Positions 49,576 through 58,626 of a stretch of DNA of 64,000 nucleotides are shown here, one piece after another. The DNA is taken from the NCBI GenBank assembly GCA_018713145.1, contig DVFP01000001.1:62001-126000 (forward strand), read 5' to 3'. Both the position numbers and the translations under genes were made by a program. Position 1 is the first letter of the stretch. Every line of letters begins with the position of its first letter. A model generated the notes under the pieces. That model did not search any database, was not told where the DNA came from, and saw only the letters and a list, made by a program, of their open reading frames with translations. This stretch comes from Candidatus Scybalocola faecavium (GTDB taxonomy: Bacteria > Bacillota > Clostridia > Lachnospirales > Lachnospiraceae).

Positions 49576-52005
49576 TTACCGGTTATCTTCTAAAATACAT
49601 CGGATCAGTCCGTCAATATTATAGGTTTGGGCAGTTTTATAAACATGAAGTCCCCGGGCTCTTGCCCCGGCCTCTGTCACCGGTCCGATGGCTAAAATTT
49701 TTGCCTGCCCCGGATCCGTATCCCGGGTCATTTCATCAAAGGCCTGGGCAGCTGAAACACTGCACAAAGCCACATAGTCTACCTGGGAAAGAAGGCGGCC
49801 AAGCTCCGGCTTTTTCCTCCGGTCCGACACAGTTTCATACAGGGCTGCTGTCGTATAAGGGATGCACCGGTCGGAGAGGGCCTCAGGAAGGACCTTAGAC
49901 GCCCCAGACGCCCGCAGCAGCACGACACGGTCCTCTTTGGTCAGCGTCGGCACCCAGTCTTTAGCCATATCAGCGCTGGTAAATTTTTCGGGGATATAAT
50001 CACAGTAAATCCCATAAGATTCCAGGGCCTTTGCCGTTCCGTCACCAATAGCCGCAAATTTTATTCCTGCCAAAATACGCATATCTATACGCCGCTCTTT
50101 AAGGCCTGCAAAAAATACATCCACCCCATTGCGGCTTGTAAACACCGCCCAGGTGTATTCCCTGAGGTTTTGGTAAATATCGTCCACCTGAATACTTTTT
50201 ACCGGCCGGGTATGGATCAGGGAAAATGGCACCGCCTGAGCTCCAAGTTCCTCCAGTTTTCCGGCCATTTCATCAGCCAGAGGCTTTGTTCCTGTTAAAA
50301 GAACGCTTTTTCCGGCCAAAGGCTTTTTATCATACCAGGCCAGGGCATCGTGCAGAGAAACCACATCGCCCACCACAGTAATGGCCGGTGTTTTAATCCC
50401 CTGGGCTTTTGCTATATCCCCGATATTTTCCAAAGTTCCCGCAACCATACGCTGCCGGGCAGTTGTTCCCGACTCAAGGACAGCCGCCGGAGTAGACGGA
50501 TCCCTGCCGAAGCTTATCAGCCGGGCGGCAATGTCCGGCAGATTCTTAAGACCCATCAAAAAGACTAAAGTACCTTCCTCACGGGCCAAAGTAGCGTAGT
50601 CCAAAGCCATCCGTTCTTTTGTCCCATCTTCATGACCCGTGATCACATGAAACGATGAGGCAAGGCCCCGGTGAGTCACCGGAATTCCCTGATAGGCCGG
50701 GACCGCATAGGCGGAGGAAATGCCTGGAATCACATCAAAGCTGATTCCGGCCTCCTTTAATGCCAGACCTTCCTCGCCTCCCCGTCCAAAAACAAAAACA
50801 TCGCCGCCTTTAAGACGGGCTACGGTATATCCTTCCCTGGCATAACGGACAATAAGACGGCTGATCTCCTCCTGCTTCATATAATGACTTCCTGCCCGTT
50901 TTCCTGCATAAATCAAAAGAGCATCCTCATCTGCTTCGTTAAGTAATGCCGGGGAAGCCAGGTTATCATAAATGATCACCTGGGCCTTTTTTAAACATTC
51001 CAGCCCTTTTTTTGAAATCAGGCCCCGGTCCCCCGGCCCTGCTCCGATAAAATAGACATGACCCAAGTCACGGTCCCCATGTTTTTTTCTTTGATTGAGA
51101 AGCTGCTCTGCCGCTATGACGCCCAGATCCCTTCCGTGGCCATAGGGGAGACTTACCCGGGTCCTAAGCATGCGGACTCCATCAGGAACATATAGAGCGT
51201 CCATATGGATCTGGCCCTCTTCAATAGAGGATAAAGCTGCCGCCGGCGCATTGCATCCGCCGCCGATCGCCTGTAAAAAAGCCCGTTCCGCCTCCAGCAT
51301 TTCCCAGGCCTCCGGATCTGTGATCGCTTTTAATATACTTTCCATATGTCCCTGTCGGGTTTCCACGGCCAAAAGTCCCTGGCCTGCTGCCGGAAGCATC
51401 TTTGTCCTGTCCAAAGGCACATAAAAAAACCGGGAATAATCAAACTCATCCGCAATCTTATGATTTTCCTCCATACGCAAAATCCCGGCACGGGCCAGGA
51501 TAATCCCATCATATTCCCCTGCGGCCAGCTTATTTAACCGGGTCTGTATGTTGCCCCGGATCGGTTTGATCTTAACTTCCGGGTTCATAGCTTTAAGCTG
51601 AAGCTGGCGGCGCAGGCTTCCTGTTCCTATAACAAACCCCTTTGGAAGCTCTTCCACTGTCATTTTTTCTCCCCGATCCCGGCAGGTGACAAGCACATCC
51701 TCCACCGGTCCCCGGCCAACGACTGCTCCTAAAGTCAGCCCTCCGGTAAGCTCTGTAGGCATATCCTTAGCGCTGTGGACGGCAATATCGATTTTTCCGG
51801 ACAGCAGTTGATCCTCCAGCTCCCGGGTAAAAACGCCTTTTCCCCCAAAGCTGTCTAAAGACCGGTCCAGCCGTTCATCTCCCTGGGTGGAAATGGGTAC
51901 GATCTCCACCTTTGCCTGGGGAAACTTCTCCTGGATCAGATCCGCAATGATCTGGGTCTGTACAAGAGCCAAAAGGCTCTTTCGGCTTCCCGCTTTAATA
52001 ATCAT
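49576..52005 (-). CDS. Fused porphobilinogen deaminase, uroporphyrinogen-III methyltransferase and synthase (HemC-CobA-HemD)
   Basis: 809 aa from ATG 52005 (M3 of the open frame; GGAGG seven bases before). Residues 1-310 are HemC, with KGVFTRELEDQLL, IGTGSLRRQLQL, RGNIQTRL and the dipyrromethane cysteine near 251 in AIGGGCNAP. Residues 315-560 are SUMT: VYFIGAGPGDRGLISKKGLECL, VARLKGGDVFVFGRGGEE, GISSAYAVPAYQGIPVTHRG. Residues 565-809 are HemD, from LAGKSVLLTGTKPLADEM to LAIGPVTEAGARARGL. One protein thus takes porphobilinogen to precorrin-2. Begins at the end of the dehydrogenase gene by ATGA overlap. Confidence 0.95.
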   Translation of the reverse strand: MIIKAGSRKSLLALVQTQIIADLIQEKFPQAKVEIVPISTQGDERLDRSLDSFGGKGVFTRELEDQLLSGKIDIAVHSAKDMPTELTGGLTLGAVVGRGPVEDVLVTCRDRGEKMTVEELPKGFVIGTGSLRRQLQLKAMNPEVKIKPIRGNIQTRLNKLAAGEYDGIILARAGILRMEENHKIADEFDYSRFFYVPLDRTKMLPAAGQGLLAVETRQGHMESILKAITDPEAWEMLEAERAFLQAIGGGCNAPAAALSSIEEGQIHMDALYVPDGVRMLRTRVSLPYGHGRDLGVIAAEQLLNQRKKHGDRDLGHVYFIGAGPGDRGLISKKGLECLKKAQVIIYDNLASPALLNEADEDALLIYAGKRAGSHYMKQEEISRLIVRYAREGYTVARLKGGDVFVFGRGGEEGLALKEAGISFDVIPGISSAYAVPAYQGIPVTHRGLASSFHVITGHEDGTKERMALDYATLAREEGTLVFLMGLKNLPDIAARLISFGRDPSTPAAVLESGTTARQRMVAGTLENIGDIAKAQGIKTPAITVVGDVVSLHDALAWYDKKPLAGKSVLLTGTKPLADEMAGKLEELGAQAVPFSLIHTRPVKSIQVDDIYQNLREYTWAVFTSRNGVDVFFAGLKERRIDMRILAGIKFAAIGDGTAKALESYGIYCDYIPEKFTSADMAKDWVPTLTKEDRVVLLRASGASKVLPEALSDRCIPYTTAALYETVSDRRKKPELGRLLSQVDYVALCSVSAAQAFDEMTRDTDPGQAKILAIGPVTEAGARARGLHVYKTAQTYNIDGLIRCILEDNR

Positions 52006-52625
52006 GGACATACCTCCTTAATCATTGAATAAAAAATCTCCTCCGGAATATCCCCCTCATGATCCAGCCCATACCGGGTCAGCCTGGCCATGATCTTATG
52101 CCTTGCCTCCTCATCCGGTACTAAAGATTTAAGCAGACTTCTGTAAGCAGCCAGGGATTTTCCGAGGACGCCATACCAGTCCGGAAGGGTATCCTCAATA
52201 TCCTCCCGGATCTGCTTTGAAAGGGAAGGGGCCGGAGGCTGCAGGGAAATCCCTATGGAAATATTATCTTTAAGGATCAGTGAAGGGAATATAAAGGAAG
52301 AGACTCCCTTTCCTGAAGCACAGTTGACAGGGATCCTTTTTTCCCTGCATATACAGGCAACAGCATCATTAAAGTCCGGATCACTTGTGGCGCAGACCAC
52401 CAAAAACGCGTCCTGAACCAGCGCTTTAACCGGACGATCCTCCTCAAAGACAATTTGTCCTTTTTCTGCCATTTTCAAAAGCTCAGGAACATATTCCACA
52501 GAGCGGACGCGGACATGAGCGCCTGCTGCCAAAAGGGTGCGGATTTTTCGCAAAGCCACATTTCCTCCGCCAAACACAAGGCAGGACCGGCCTTCAATAT
52601 TTACAAATAACGGAAATAATGCCAT
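52002..52625 (-). CDS. Precorrin-2 dehydrogenase / sirohydrochlorin chelatase-like (CysG N-terminal/Met8 type)
   Basis: 207 aa. The NAD-binding start LFPLFVNIEGRSCLVFGGGNVALRKIRTLLAAGAHVRV and LVVCATSDPDFNDAVA, NCASGKGVSSFIFPSLI and ISLQPPAPSLSKQIREDIE fit SirC/Met8. It oxidises precorrin-2 to sirohydrochlorin; related enzymes also insert iron or cobalt. The start is ATG 52625 after GGTGAGGAATAAGGCG; a GTG at 52640 overlaps the cbiH stop. As no CbiK/CbiX gene is present here, this protein or a distant gene may supply cobalt insertion. Confidence 0.9.
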   Translation of the reverse strand: MALFPLFVNIEGRSCLVFGGGNVALRKIRTLLAAGAHVRVRSVEYVPELLKMAEKGQIVFEEDRPVKALVQDAFLVVCATSDPDFNDAVACICREKRIPVNCASGKGVSSFIFPSLILKDNISIGISLQPPAPSLSKQIREDIEDTLPDWYGVLGKSLAAYRSLLKSLVPDEEARHKIMARLTRYGLDHEGDIPEEIFYSMIKEVCP

Positions 52626-52629
52626 CGCC

Positions 52630-53391
52630 TTATTCCTCACCCCGGATTTTAAGATCCTCCTCCAGAATATATCCTCTGGGGGTAATCATTTTTCCGTCTT
52701 TTACATATGTCTGGGAATTTCCCAGAATGACAATGGAAAACATGTCAATGTGGGCATCCTTTAAGTGACTTACTGTAGTAATCTCATGGCTTTCCTCCGG
52801 CCGGCCCGCATTGCGCACAATACCTGCCGGAATATCCCCTCCCTGGATCTCAGACACAATATCCGCCGCCATACCAATATATTCGGTCCGCTTTTTACTT
52901 TTTGGATTATAAAGACAGATCACAAAATCTCCCTTAGCCGCATATTCCACCCGTTTCATGATCTTATCCAAAGGCGTCATCAGATCACTTAAGCTGATGA
53001 CCGCAAAATCATGCATCAAAGGAGCTCCCAAGATGGCAGCGGCAGCACTGGCCGCAGTGACGCCCGGGATCACCTGGATATCTACATCCACATCCATGGC
53101 CTGGGCCATCTGCAAAACGATCCCGGCCATCCCGTAAATACCGCTGTCTCCGCTGCTGACCATGGCTACATTCTGACCTTTTGCCGCCTCTTCAAGCGCC
53201 ATCTGGCACCTTTGCGTTTCCTTTTTCATCGGGGTACTCATATAATTTTTATCCGGGAAAATTTCCTTAAGCATATTTACATAAGTGGTATACCCGGTAA
53301 CCACATCTGCATCCTCAATGGCCCGGGCCGCCTTAAAGGTCATATGATCCTTACCTCCCGGCCCAAAACCTACCACATACAATTTTGCCAT
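52630..53391 (-). CDS. cbiH: Cobalt-precorrin-3 C17-methyltransferase (CbiH/CobJ)
   Basis: 253 aa of the SAM-dependent corrin methyltransferase family: YVVGFGPGGKDHMTFKAARAIEDADVVTGYTTYV, MVSSGDSGIYGMAGIV, GVTAASAAAAILGAPLMHDFAVISLSDLMTP (CbiH-specific) and ICLYNPKSKKR. It contracts the ring and methylates C17. The ATG at 53391 lies four bases after hemA. Confidence 0.95.
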   Translation of the reverse strand: MAKLYVVGFGPGGKDHMTFKAARAIEDADVVTGYTTYVNMLKEIFPDKNYMSTPMKKETQRCQMALEEAAKGQNVAMVSSGDSGIYGMAGIVLQMAQAMDVDVDIQVIPGVTAASAAAAILGAPLMHDFAVISLSDLMTPLDKIMKRVEYAAKGDFVICLYNPKSKKRTEYIGMAADIVSEIQGGDIPAGIVRNAGRPEESHEITTVSHLKDAHIDMFSIVILGNSQTYVKDGKMITPRGYILEEDLKIRGEE

Positions 53392-53394
53392 GAT

Positions 53395-54630
53395 CTACTC
53401 CTGCTCCTCTCTGCGGGGCAAAAGGCACTGCATAAACACTTCCAGTTGACGGGGATCGGCATTTTCCCGTATCCGGTAAAAGAACTTATCCAGAGCCCAT
53501 TTCATATTTTTCTTTTGGGCATCCTTTAAAATCTGTTCCTCCTGGGCACGAATGTCAGGAAGAGCACTTTGAAAGATCAGCCACTTTTCAAACCCCGTCT
53601 CGTATTCATCTAATATGGTCCGGGCAAAAGCTGCCTCTCTTAAACGGATCTCATTATTTGACCGGGCCGTTTTTCCAAAATCATCAATATTGCTGCACAT
53701 TACCCCGGGAAGAGTACCGATACGGCTTTCAATATCCAAAGGCACCGCCAGATCCATAAAAGCCCGGGGCTTGACCTTTTCACCGTCCCGGTTAAAAACC
53801 AGGTATTTTTCTACGGAATCATAGGTTAAGGTGTAGTGGGGACTGGAGGTGGCACTGATGACTACATCCATGTCCGTCAAATATTCATAACGCTTTTCAT
53901 AAGGGATCAGCCTGTAGCTTATGCTTTCCCTGCCATGATGGAAAATCGCTTTACCATCTTTTTCCACCGTATCCCTTGTAGTCACATAAACATTGGCTTT
54001 ATAATCCGACAGCAGATTTTTTAAAACCACGGAACCGATCTTTCCGCTGGCTCCAATGATCATCACATTTTTATGATCCAGTGTCCCAAGATAATTCTGG
54101 GCAGCCCGGATACAGATAATGGCTGTAGACATAGGCGTTTTTGACAGATCCGTATCTGTTTTTACCCGTTTGGCCGCTGTTATTGCATACCTGAAAAATG
54201 TATTCAGATAGGTTGCGCATACGCCTAAAGCCGATGCCTGTTTCCAGGCATCCTTAACCTGTCCCAAGATCTGGTCCTCACCGATCACCATGGAATCCAG
54301 GCCGCAGGCCACTAAAAAGAGATGATGGACCGCCTTTTCCCTTCCATAAAAGCGGAAAATATTGCCAATATCCGCCATACCAAAAACGCCTGCCCGTCTT
54401 AAAAGCACAGACTGGACATACTCATAAAGTTCCCTCTCCCGCCGGCTGTTTTTACACCATATGTAAACCTCCGTCCGATTACATGTGCTGACTATAACAC
54501 ATTCATCGATCAGCACGCTGCCCCAAAGTTCTTTTAAAATCTCCTCCTGCTGTTCCTTTGAAAATGCAAACCTCTCCCGCACAGGAAGAGCTGCAGTCTT
54601 ATGACTAATGCTGATCAAATGGATACTCAT
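53395..54630 (-). CDS. hemA: Glutamyl-tRNA reductase
   Basis: 411 aa. SISHKTAALPVRERFAF, VSTCNRTEVYIW with the active-site cysteine C50, ACGLDSMVIGEDQILGQVKDAW and the NADP fold VMIIGASGKIGSVVLKNL. First enzyme of the C5 pathway; it reduces glutamyl-tRNA. The start is ATG 54630 with AGGAGGAATGAT, overlapping the cbiG stop by 4 bp. Its position inside the cobalamin block means supply of aminolevulinate is tied to this operon. Confidence 0.96.
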   Translation of the reverse strand: MSIHLISISHKTAALPVRERFAFSKEQQEEILKELWGSVLIDECVIVSTCNRTEVYIWCKNSRRERELYEYVQSVLLRRAGVFGMADIGNIFRFYGREKAVHHLFLVACGLDSMVIGEDQILGQVKDAWKQASALGVCATYLNTFFRYAITAAKRVKTDTDLSKTPMSTAIICIRAAQNYLGTLDHKNVMIIGASGKIGSVVLKNLLSDYKANVYVTTRDTVEKDGKAIFHHGRESISYRLIPYEKRYEYLTDMDVVISATSSPHYTLTYDSVEKYLVFNRDGEKVKPRAFMDLAVPLDIESRIGTLPGVMCSNIDDFGKTARSNNEIRLREAAFARTILDEYETGFEKWLIFQSALPDIRAQEEQILKDAQKKNMKWALDKFFYRIRENADPRQLEVFMQCLLPRREEQE

Positions 54631-55700
54631 ATCATTCCTCCTGGAATATGGATATAGGGTCTGGCCTCTGCCAAGGCAAAGGTCATGGCCGGATACCGGG
54701 TCTTTCCCCGGATCAGCCGTGCCTGCCCCTTCCATCCGTTTTTTTCTCCTTCTGCCAGGGCACAGGCTTCGCTGACAGAACCAACCCGGGTCACTGAGCG
54801 GACAAACTCACTGACCTGGACTTTGCCCTTAGCTTCAAGTTCCCTGATCTGTTCTTCTTTAACGATTCTTAAAGCCAGGCTGTACTTTTTGGCCAGCTTT
54901 AAGATGGCCGGTTCATTTTTCTTAAGCTCGATGGTGCAAAGCCCTGCCACATCCTCCCTATCCACACCGGATAGCCTTAAAAAATCCGAAAATGCATCCT
55001 CCATGGCCTGAAAATCCACATTCCGCTTACAGCCTATGCCAATATACAGGTTCTTCGGTCTCAGGTAAAGAGTCCTCTCTGATGTTTTCAGGATTTCCGG
55101 CACATCATAGTCATGGGCAATACACACCCACGTTTTTTGCGGGAACACTTCACACGTTTTATGTGCCGGGATGACATTTTCAGGGAAAGAGACATGTATC
55201 GGCCAGGAACACCAAAGGCCGATTGCTTCTCTGCGTATCATGGCCCCGCTTATATATTTTAATACGCTGAGATTAACAATACGCAGGTGATTTTCCCGGG
55301 CAAACACATCAAAAGCCAACGTGTGCTCCACATCTGTCCCTGTAGTGATCACTGCCTGTCCGCCGCTTGTCTTTGCCAAAGCCTTTGCCAGGTCATTTGC
55401 CCCGCCTAAATGTCCGGATAAAAGACTGACAGCAAAAGCGCCCCGGCTGTCCATGACCACCACTGCCGGATCTGAGGCTTTTGATACAAGCAAAGGGGCA
55501 ATGGTACGCACCACGATACCGGAGGCCATAACAAAGACCATGCCCTCTGATGTATGCCACAGCCGGGCTACCATCTGGGCAAAGGTGCAGTTTTCCCGTT
55601 CCAGTGTTTTTTTTGTCACGATCGTCCCAGGCAGATGCTCTGCCAAAAGGGAGCAGAGCCGGTCACCAGACGGCGTCAGTGAAAAATAGGACAGCTTCAT
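54627..55700 (-). CDS. cbiG: Cobalt-precorrin-5A hydrolase (CbiG)
   Basis: 357 aa. The N-terminal part has FVMASGIVVRTIAPLLVSKASDPAVVVMD and FAVSLLSGHLGGANDLAKALA, then the C-terminal part YIGIGCKRNVDFQAMEDAF, the standard CbiG pattern. It opens the lactone and releases acetaldehyde in the anaerobic route. Coupled to cbiF by ATGA overlap at 55697-55700. Confidence 0.95.
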   Translation of the reverse strand: MKLSYFSLTPSGDRLCSLLAEHLPGTIVTKKTLERENCTFAQMVARLWHTSEGMVFVMASGIVVRTIAPLLVSKASDPAVVVMDSRGAFAVSLLSGHLGGANDLAKALAKTSGGQAVITTGTDVEHTLAFDVFARENHLRIVNLSVLKYISGAMIRREAIGLWCSWPIHVSFPENVIPAHKTCEVFPQKTWVCIAHDYDVPEILKTSERTLYLRPKNLYIGIGCKRNVDFQAMEDAFSDFLRLSGVDREDVAGLCTIELKKNEPAILKLAKKYSLALRIVKEEQIRELEAKGKVQVSEFVRSVTRVGSVSEACALAEGEKNGWKGQARLIRGKTRYPAMTFALAEARPYIHIPGGMI

Positions 55701-56455
55701 GACTTGGCCGTCCCCTGGCGAAATTCTGTAGTAAAGGTTTTATCATAAAGCTTTGACAGCTCATAATCATCCCCAAGGAAATTGCCTACAACGGTCAGCG
55801 CCGTTTTGGTGATCCCGGCCTCCTTCACTTTTCCTGCAATATCCTTTAATGTCCCCCGGACGATCCGCTCATCTTCCCAGGTGGCTTTATAAACCACTGC
55901 TGCGGGGGTATCCTCATCATAAGAGGTGCACAGCATTTCACAAAGTTCTTCGATCATGCCAACGCTTAAAAAGATCACCATGGTGGCCCTATGTTTTGCC
56001 AGCTCTGTAATTTTTTCCCTTTCCGGCACCGGCGTACGGCCTTCCATACGGGTCAAAATCACCGTCTGGCTTACCCCCGGCAGGGTATATTCTTTTTTAA
56101 GGCTTGCAGCAGCCCCAAGAAATGAACTGACCCCAGGGATCACTGTATACGGGATTCCCATTTTGTCCAGAGCGTCCATCTGCTCCCGGATCGCGCCGAA
56201 AACCGATGGATCTCCTGTATGGACCCTGGCCACACTAAGCCCTGCCCCGGCGCTTTCTTCCATGACCTTAAGCACCTGCTCTAATGTCATATACGCGCTG
56301 TTATAGACCTTTGCCTCCGGTTTTCTTGTTTCAATCACCTGTTCATTAACCAGGGAGCCTGCGTAAATGATCACATCTGCCCTGTCAATGCACTTTTTCC
56401 CTTTAATGGTTAAAAGCTCCGGATCCCCCGGGCCTGCGCCAATAAAATATATCAT
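55697..56455 (-). CDS. cbiF: Cobalt-precorrin-4 C11-methyltransferase (CbiF)
   Basis: 252 aa: IYFIGAGPGDPELLTIKGKKCIDRADVIIYAGSLV, the motif VARVHTGDPSVFGAIREQMDALDKMGIPYTVIPGVSSFLGAAASLKKEYTLPGVSQTVILTR and AVVYKATWEDERI, all typical of CbiF/CobM. ATG 56455, one base after cbiL. Confidence 0.95.
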   Translation of the reverse strand: MIYFIGAGPGDPELLTIKGKKCIDRADVIIYAGSLVNEQVIETRKPEAKVYNSAYMTLEQVLKVMEESAGAGLSVARVHTGDPSVFGAIREQMDALDKMGIPYTVIPGVSSFLGAAASLKKEYTLPGVSQTVILTRMEGRTPVPEREKITELAKHRATMVIFLSVGMIEELCEMLCTSYDEDTPAAVVYKATWEDERIVRGTLKDIAGKVKEAGITKTALTVVGNFLGDDYELSKLYDKTFTTEFRQGTAKS

Positions 56456-56456
56456 C

Positions 56457-57155
56457 TTAATTCTTCCTTTGTTTTATGATCAATGTAGTAAAATAGCCAA
56501 AGTTCTTTTCCGACACCACGGGACCAATATACTGATTTTCCATGCCTGCGTTTGAGATCACTGTCGTATTATCCACAAGCTCCCGTTCTTTAAGTATCCG
56601 GCAAAGATCATTCATGTGCCGTCCTGCTTTCATGACAACCACGGTTTCAAACCGGTCCAAAGCCTCCTCAAGGGTCTTTGTCCCCTTTATTGAAGAAATG
56701 ACCGCCATATTTTCATGTCCCTCCACTAAGGGAAGCTTTGCCAACGCAGCCCCGGAGCAAAATGAGGGGATCCCCGGAACGATGCATGTCTCATAGCCCA
56801 TGGCCTCCACATATCTGAGGACATACGTGCATGTACTGTATACAGACACATCCCCTAAAGTAATCAGCATAACATCCCGGCCCTGATCCAAATACCCGCT
56901 AATCCGGGCCGCAGCCTTTAAATGGCTTTCTTTTAATATTTCTTTGGAATGGGCCATGGGAAATTCCAGGGCAACAATGGTCTTATCCTTCAGATCCACC
57001 GCCTGTCGGATGATATTTTGAGCAGTGCTTTCCTCTCCCAGCTTTTTCACCGGCACTGCGATCACCTGGGCCTGAGACAGCAGCTTATAGGCCCGAAGGG
57101 TCAAAAGCTGCGGGTCTCCCGGCCCGATTCCGATTCCGTAAAGTTTTCCTGACAT
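56457..57155 (-). CDS. cbiL: Cobalt-precorrin-2 C20-methyltransferase (CbiL)
   Basis: 232 aa: LYGIGIGPGDPQLLTLRAYKLLSQAQVIAVP, MLITLGDVSVYSTCTYVLRYVEAMGYETCIVPGIPSFCSGAALA, VVMKAGRHMNDLC, VISNAGMENQYIGP. Uses SAM to methylate C20. It has a 116-bp gap upstream, the only sizeable one inside the block, with three half sites (57174-57212). GAAAAGGGAGAAAATT precedes the ATG. Confidence 0.95.
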   Translation of the reverse strand: MSGKLYGIGIGPGDPQLLTLRAYKLLSQAQVIAVPVKKLGEESTAQNIIRQAVDLKDKTIVALEFPMAHSKEILKESHLKAAARISGYLDQGRDVMLITLGDVSVYSTCTYVLRYVEAMGYETCIVPGIPSFCSGAALAKLPLVEGHENMAVISSIKGTKTLEEALDRFETVVVMKAGRHMNDLCRILKERELVDNTTVISNAGMENQYIGPVVSEKNFGYFTTLIIKQRKN

Positions 57156-57173
57156 AATTTTCTCCCTTTTCGC

Positions 57174-57212
57174 AACCGTTTATTTAAATAACCGTTTACT
57201 GTTAAAACGGTT
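57174..57212. promoter_or_regulatory. Cluster of three AACCGTTT half sites before cbiL
   Basis: AACCGTTT occurs at 57174-57181 and 57190-57197, and its complement AAACGGTT at 57205-57212. The second and third form an inverted repeat with a 7-base spacer, and the first repeats the half site 16 bases away. No other copy was noticed in the cobalamin block. An operator for an unidentified regulator is the simplest reading. Confidence 0.5.
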
Positions 57213-57271
57213 CCATGGAAAAATCCATTAAAAATTGCTGTAATCATTCTAACATTATTTTCCCGGCCACT

Positions 57272-58570
57272 TTAGTAATTTTTTTGGATATTTCCGGCAT
57301 TTTGCCCCGTCCGACCCATACAAAGGGTGATCGGGTGGTTTCCTTCCATAATATGGTAGCTTCCCAAAGGTTTGGCTTTTGAAATCTGGATCTGGGTCAT
57401 CTCCATTTCTTCAAACTCCAGATCCTTATATGCCTTCACAGCTTCCCCTAAAGTTTCCACAGTCACACAGGCTGTAACGACTTTTATGCCCGGCCCCAGA
57501 CTTGAAATGTAACTTAAAATATCCGAAAGCTGTCTGCCGGACCCTCCAATAAAAACTTTTTCCGGCATCGGCAGGACCGGGATCTGGGCCATAGCATCGC
57601 CTTCCAGGATATGCATATTGTGAAGATGAAATTTTTCCCTGTTTTTCTTTAAAAGATCCACAGCCCCCGGATTTTTCTCCACACTGTACACCTGTCCTCC
57701 CTTGTCTTTAAGAAAACGGGCGCACTCCGCGCTTACAGAGCCGGTTCCCGCACCAATATCCCACACAACGTCTCCCGGGGCAAGTTCCAGTTTTCCTAAA
57801 ATGATCCATCGCACTTCTTCCCTTGTCATGGGTGTCTTATCCCGGATAAAATCCCCGTCCTTTAAAAGAGCCTTTTCTCCCGGATCCCAAAGGGCTCCCG
57901 GTCTGATGCCGGAAGAAACGGCTTTCTTTTCATCTCTCCGGGCACAAAAATCACTGCCAAATACGGCGGCCACACTTAACGGATCAAAATCCATGTGAGA
58001 CAGTTCTTTGGCTGTTCCTTTAACGATCTGCTCATCCGGATAGCTCAGCCGGCTTCCCCCGGCCACTGGCATATCCGCCATGCCATTTTGGATAAGTGTT
58101 CTTGCCAGCCAGTCCGGACTGTGTTCCCGGTCACATAAAAGGTACACATCACGCCCGGCAAGGGCTGCTTTTAAAATGGGTTTAATATCCAACTCCCGCC
58201 CGTGGGCGCTGAAATACACTGCCTTTTCCACAGTTTTCTGACATACAGCCGCAAAATACCCGAGAGAACCGATCCCCGGGATGATCCGGATCTGCTCCCC
58301 GGGAAAATGGGCCTTTAGCAGTTTTGTCAGGCTGTAAAACAGAGGATCTCCTGAAACGACCACCGCCACACTGCCCTCATTTAATTTTTCCCGAACCCGG
58401 TCCGGCATTTTTAAAATACTTCCATAAACATCTTTATTTGGGTTTGGGATCTGGCTGATAAACCTTTGATCTGCAAACACAAAATCCGCCGCTGCCATAG
58501 CCCGGGCAGCCGCAGGCAAAATATAGTCTCCATTTCCAGGGCCGCCCCCGATGATCACAAGCTGATTCAT
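57272..58570 (-). CDS. cbiET: Fused cobalt-precorrin-7 C5 / C15 methyltransferase and decarboxylase (CbiE-CbiT)
   Basis: 432 aa from ATG 58570, preceded by AAAAAGGAGACGCTT. Residues 1-210 are CbiE (MNQLVIIGGGPGNGDYILPAAARAM, VSGDPLFYS, IPGIGSLGYFAA, LLCDREHSPDWLAR). Residues 235-432 are CbiT with the SAM fold VVWDIGAGTGSVSAECARF, EGDAMAQIP and VFIGGSGRQLSDIL. The fused form performs C5 and C15 methylation and C12 side-chain decarboxylation, like CobL. Separated by 56 bp from cbiD. Confidence 0.95.
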   Translation of the reverse strand: MNQLVIIGGGPGNGDYILPAAARAMAAADFVFADQRFISQIPNPNKDVYGSILKMPDRVREKLNEGSVAVVVSGDPLFYSLTKLLKAHFPGEQIRIIPGIGSLGYFAAVCQKTVEKAVYFSAHGRELDIKPILKAALAGRDVYLLCDREHSPDWLARTLIQNGMADMPVAGGSRLSYPDEQIVKGTAKELSHMDFDPLSVAAVFGSDFCARRDEKKAVSSGIRPGALWDPGEKALLKDGDFIRDKTPMTREEVRWIILGKLELAPGDVVWDIGAGTGSVSAECARFLKDKGGQVYSVEKNPGAVDLLKKNREKFHLHNMHILEGDAMAQIPVLPMPEKVFIGGSGRQLSDILSYISSLGPGIKVVTACVTVETLGEAVKAYKDLEFEEMEMTQIQISKAKPLGSYHIMEGNHPITLCMGRTGQNAGNIQKNY

Positions 58571-58626
58571 AAGCGTCTCCTTTTTCGTTATCTGTTTCAC
58601 ATTTCGTCCGTCTTTTCATCGTTCTT

